Source of the DNA: Clytia hemisphaerica | Taxonomy: Eukaryota; Cnidaria; Hydrozoa; Leptothecata; Clytiidae | Direction: 5' to 3' | Length of the DNA: 64,000 nucleotides | NCBI GenBank assembly: GCA_902728285.1 | Contig: CACVBU010001039.1 | Coordinates: 325,279-389,278 of the forward strand | Notes under the pieces: model-generated | The model's database searches: none | Told to the model about the DNA's origin: nothing | What the model saw: the letters and a program-made list of their open reading frames with translations, nothing else | In this document: positions 63,912 to 64,000 of the stretch, piece by piece | How positions within the stretch are numbered: position 1 is the stretch's first letter | How the letters are laid out: each line of letters opens with the position of its first letter | Translations under genes and position numbers: made by a program

Positions 63912-64000
63912 TACTTTCAAAGGTATTTCTGAAGACTGAGGCGTCTTTCTTGATCTGAAGTCTTGATGAATACTATTATACATACTCTGAGAATTTTAGA

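Overview
This is an AT-rich, repeat-dominated eukaryotic window, most likely from an invertebrate animal and perhaps a cnidarian. The support is one intact secreted fibrinogen-domain protein gene, a PHD-finger plus coiled-coil ORF of a kind I associate with cnidarian retroelements, eukaryotic splice donors, a Helitron, a tRNA-derived SINE and several TIR elements. The exact lineage is an inference. Almost none of the 64 kb codes for protein, and most small ORFs are accidental readings through repeats.

The dominant structure is a series of about twelve head-to-tail units, all pointing along the + strand. Eleven starts are visible. Each begins with the near-invariant motif TGACGTCAAATA (a CREB/ATF-type palindrome with a fixed right flank), usually followed by a T-run and sometimes a TATA-like GTATAAA. 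At 100-240 bp downstream there is a good 5' splice donor (for example AAAG|GTATGC or ATG|GTAAGT). The motifs start at 4276, 12692, 19029, 21597, 25017, 30067, 34841, 41059, 52347, 53562 and 62011. After each donor come 1-11 kb of non-coding sequence, most of it packed with imperfect inverted repeats of 60-90 nt. These have arms of roughly 25-36 bp with mismatches and G:U pairs and loops of 5-10 nt, so they look like microRNA precursors. Stem families differ between units, but loops recur: TTAGC/TAGCAAT in 1-33 kb, and TTTCAAAT in 43-61 kb. I read the window as a cluster of promoter + first exon + hairpin-array transcription units, possibly a very large miRNA/hpRNA locus. This rests on sequence pattern only; transcription and processing are not shown.

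Layout: 1-12.7 kb, arrays of two alternating hairpins, interrupted by a complete non-autonomous Helitron (6077-7108) and a TIR element (10820-11071). 12.7-15.2 kb, a promoter/exon unit followed by a fibrinogen-related gene (14250-15203). 15.2-19 kb, GC-rich inverted-repeat elements and a 154-bp tandem array. 19-34.8 kb, four units, three of which share promoter, exon and intron-start sequence and so arose by duplication. 34.8-41 kb, 119-bp and 168-bp tandem hairpin repeats and a SINE. 41-52.3 kb, a large unit with a 132-bp tandem array, a 180-bp hairpin array duplicated as a block, a PHD-finger ORF on the opposite strand and three tRNA-like copies. 52.3-62 kb, two units, the second with more than twenty TTTCAAAT-loop hairpins and nested DNA transposons. 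62-64 kb, the start of a further unit, with a 144-bp near-perfect hairpin.

Transposons repeatedly sit inside hairpin repeats with precise target-site signatures, which shows the hairpin arrays are older than those insertions.
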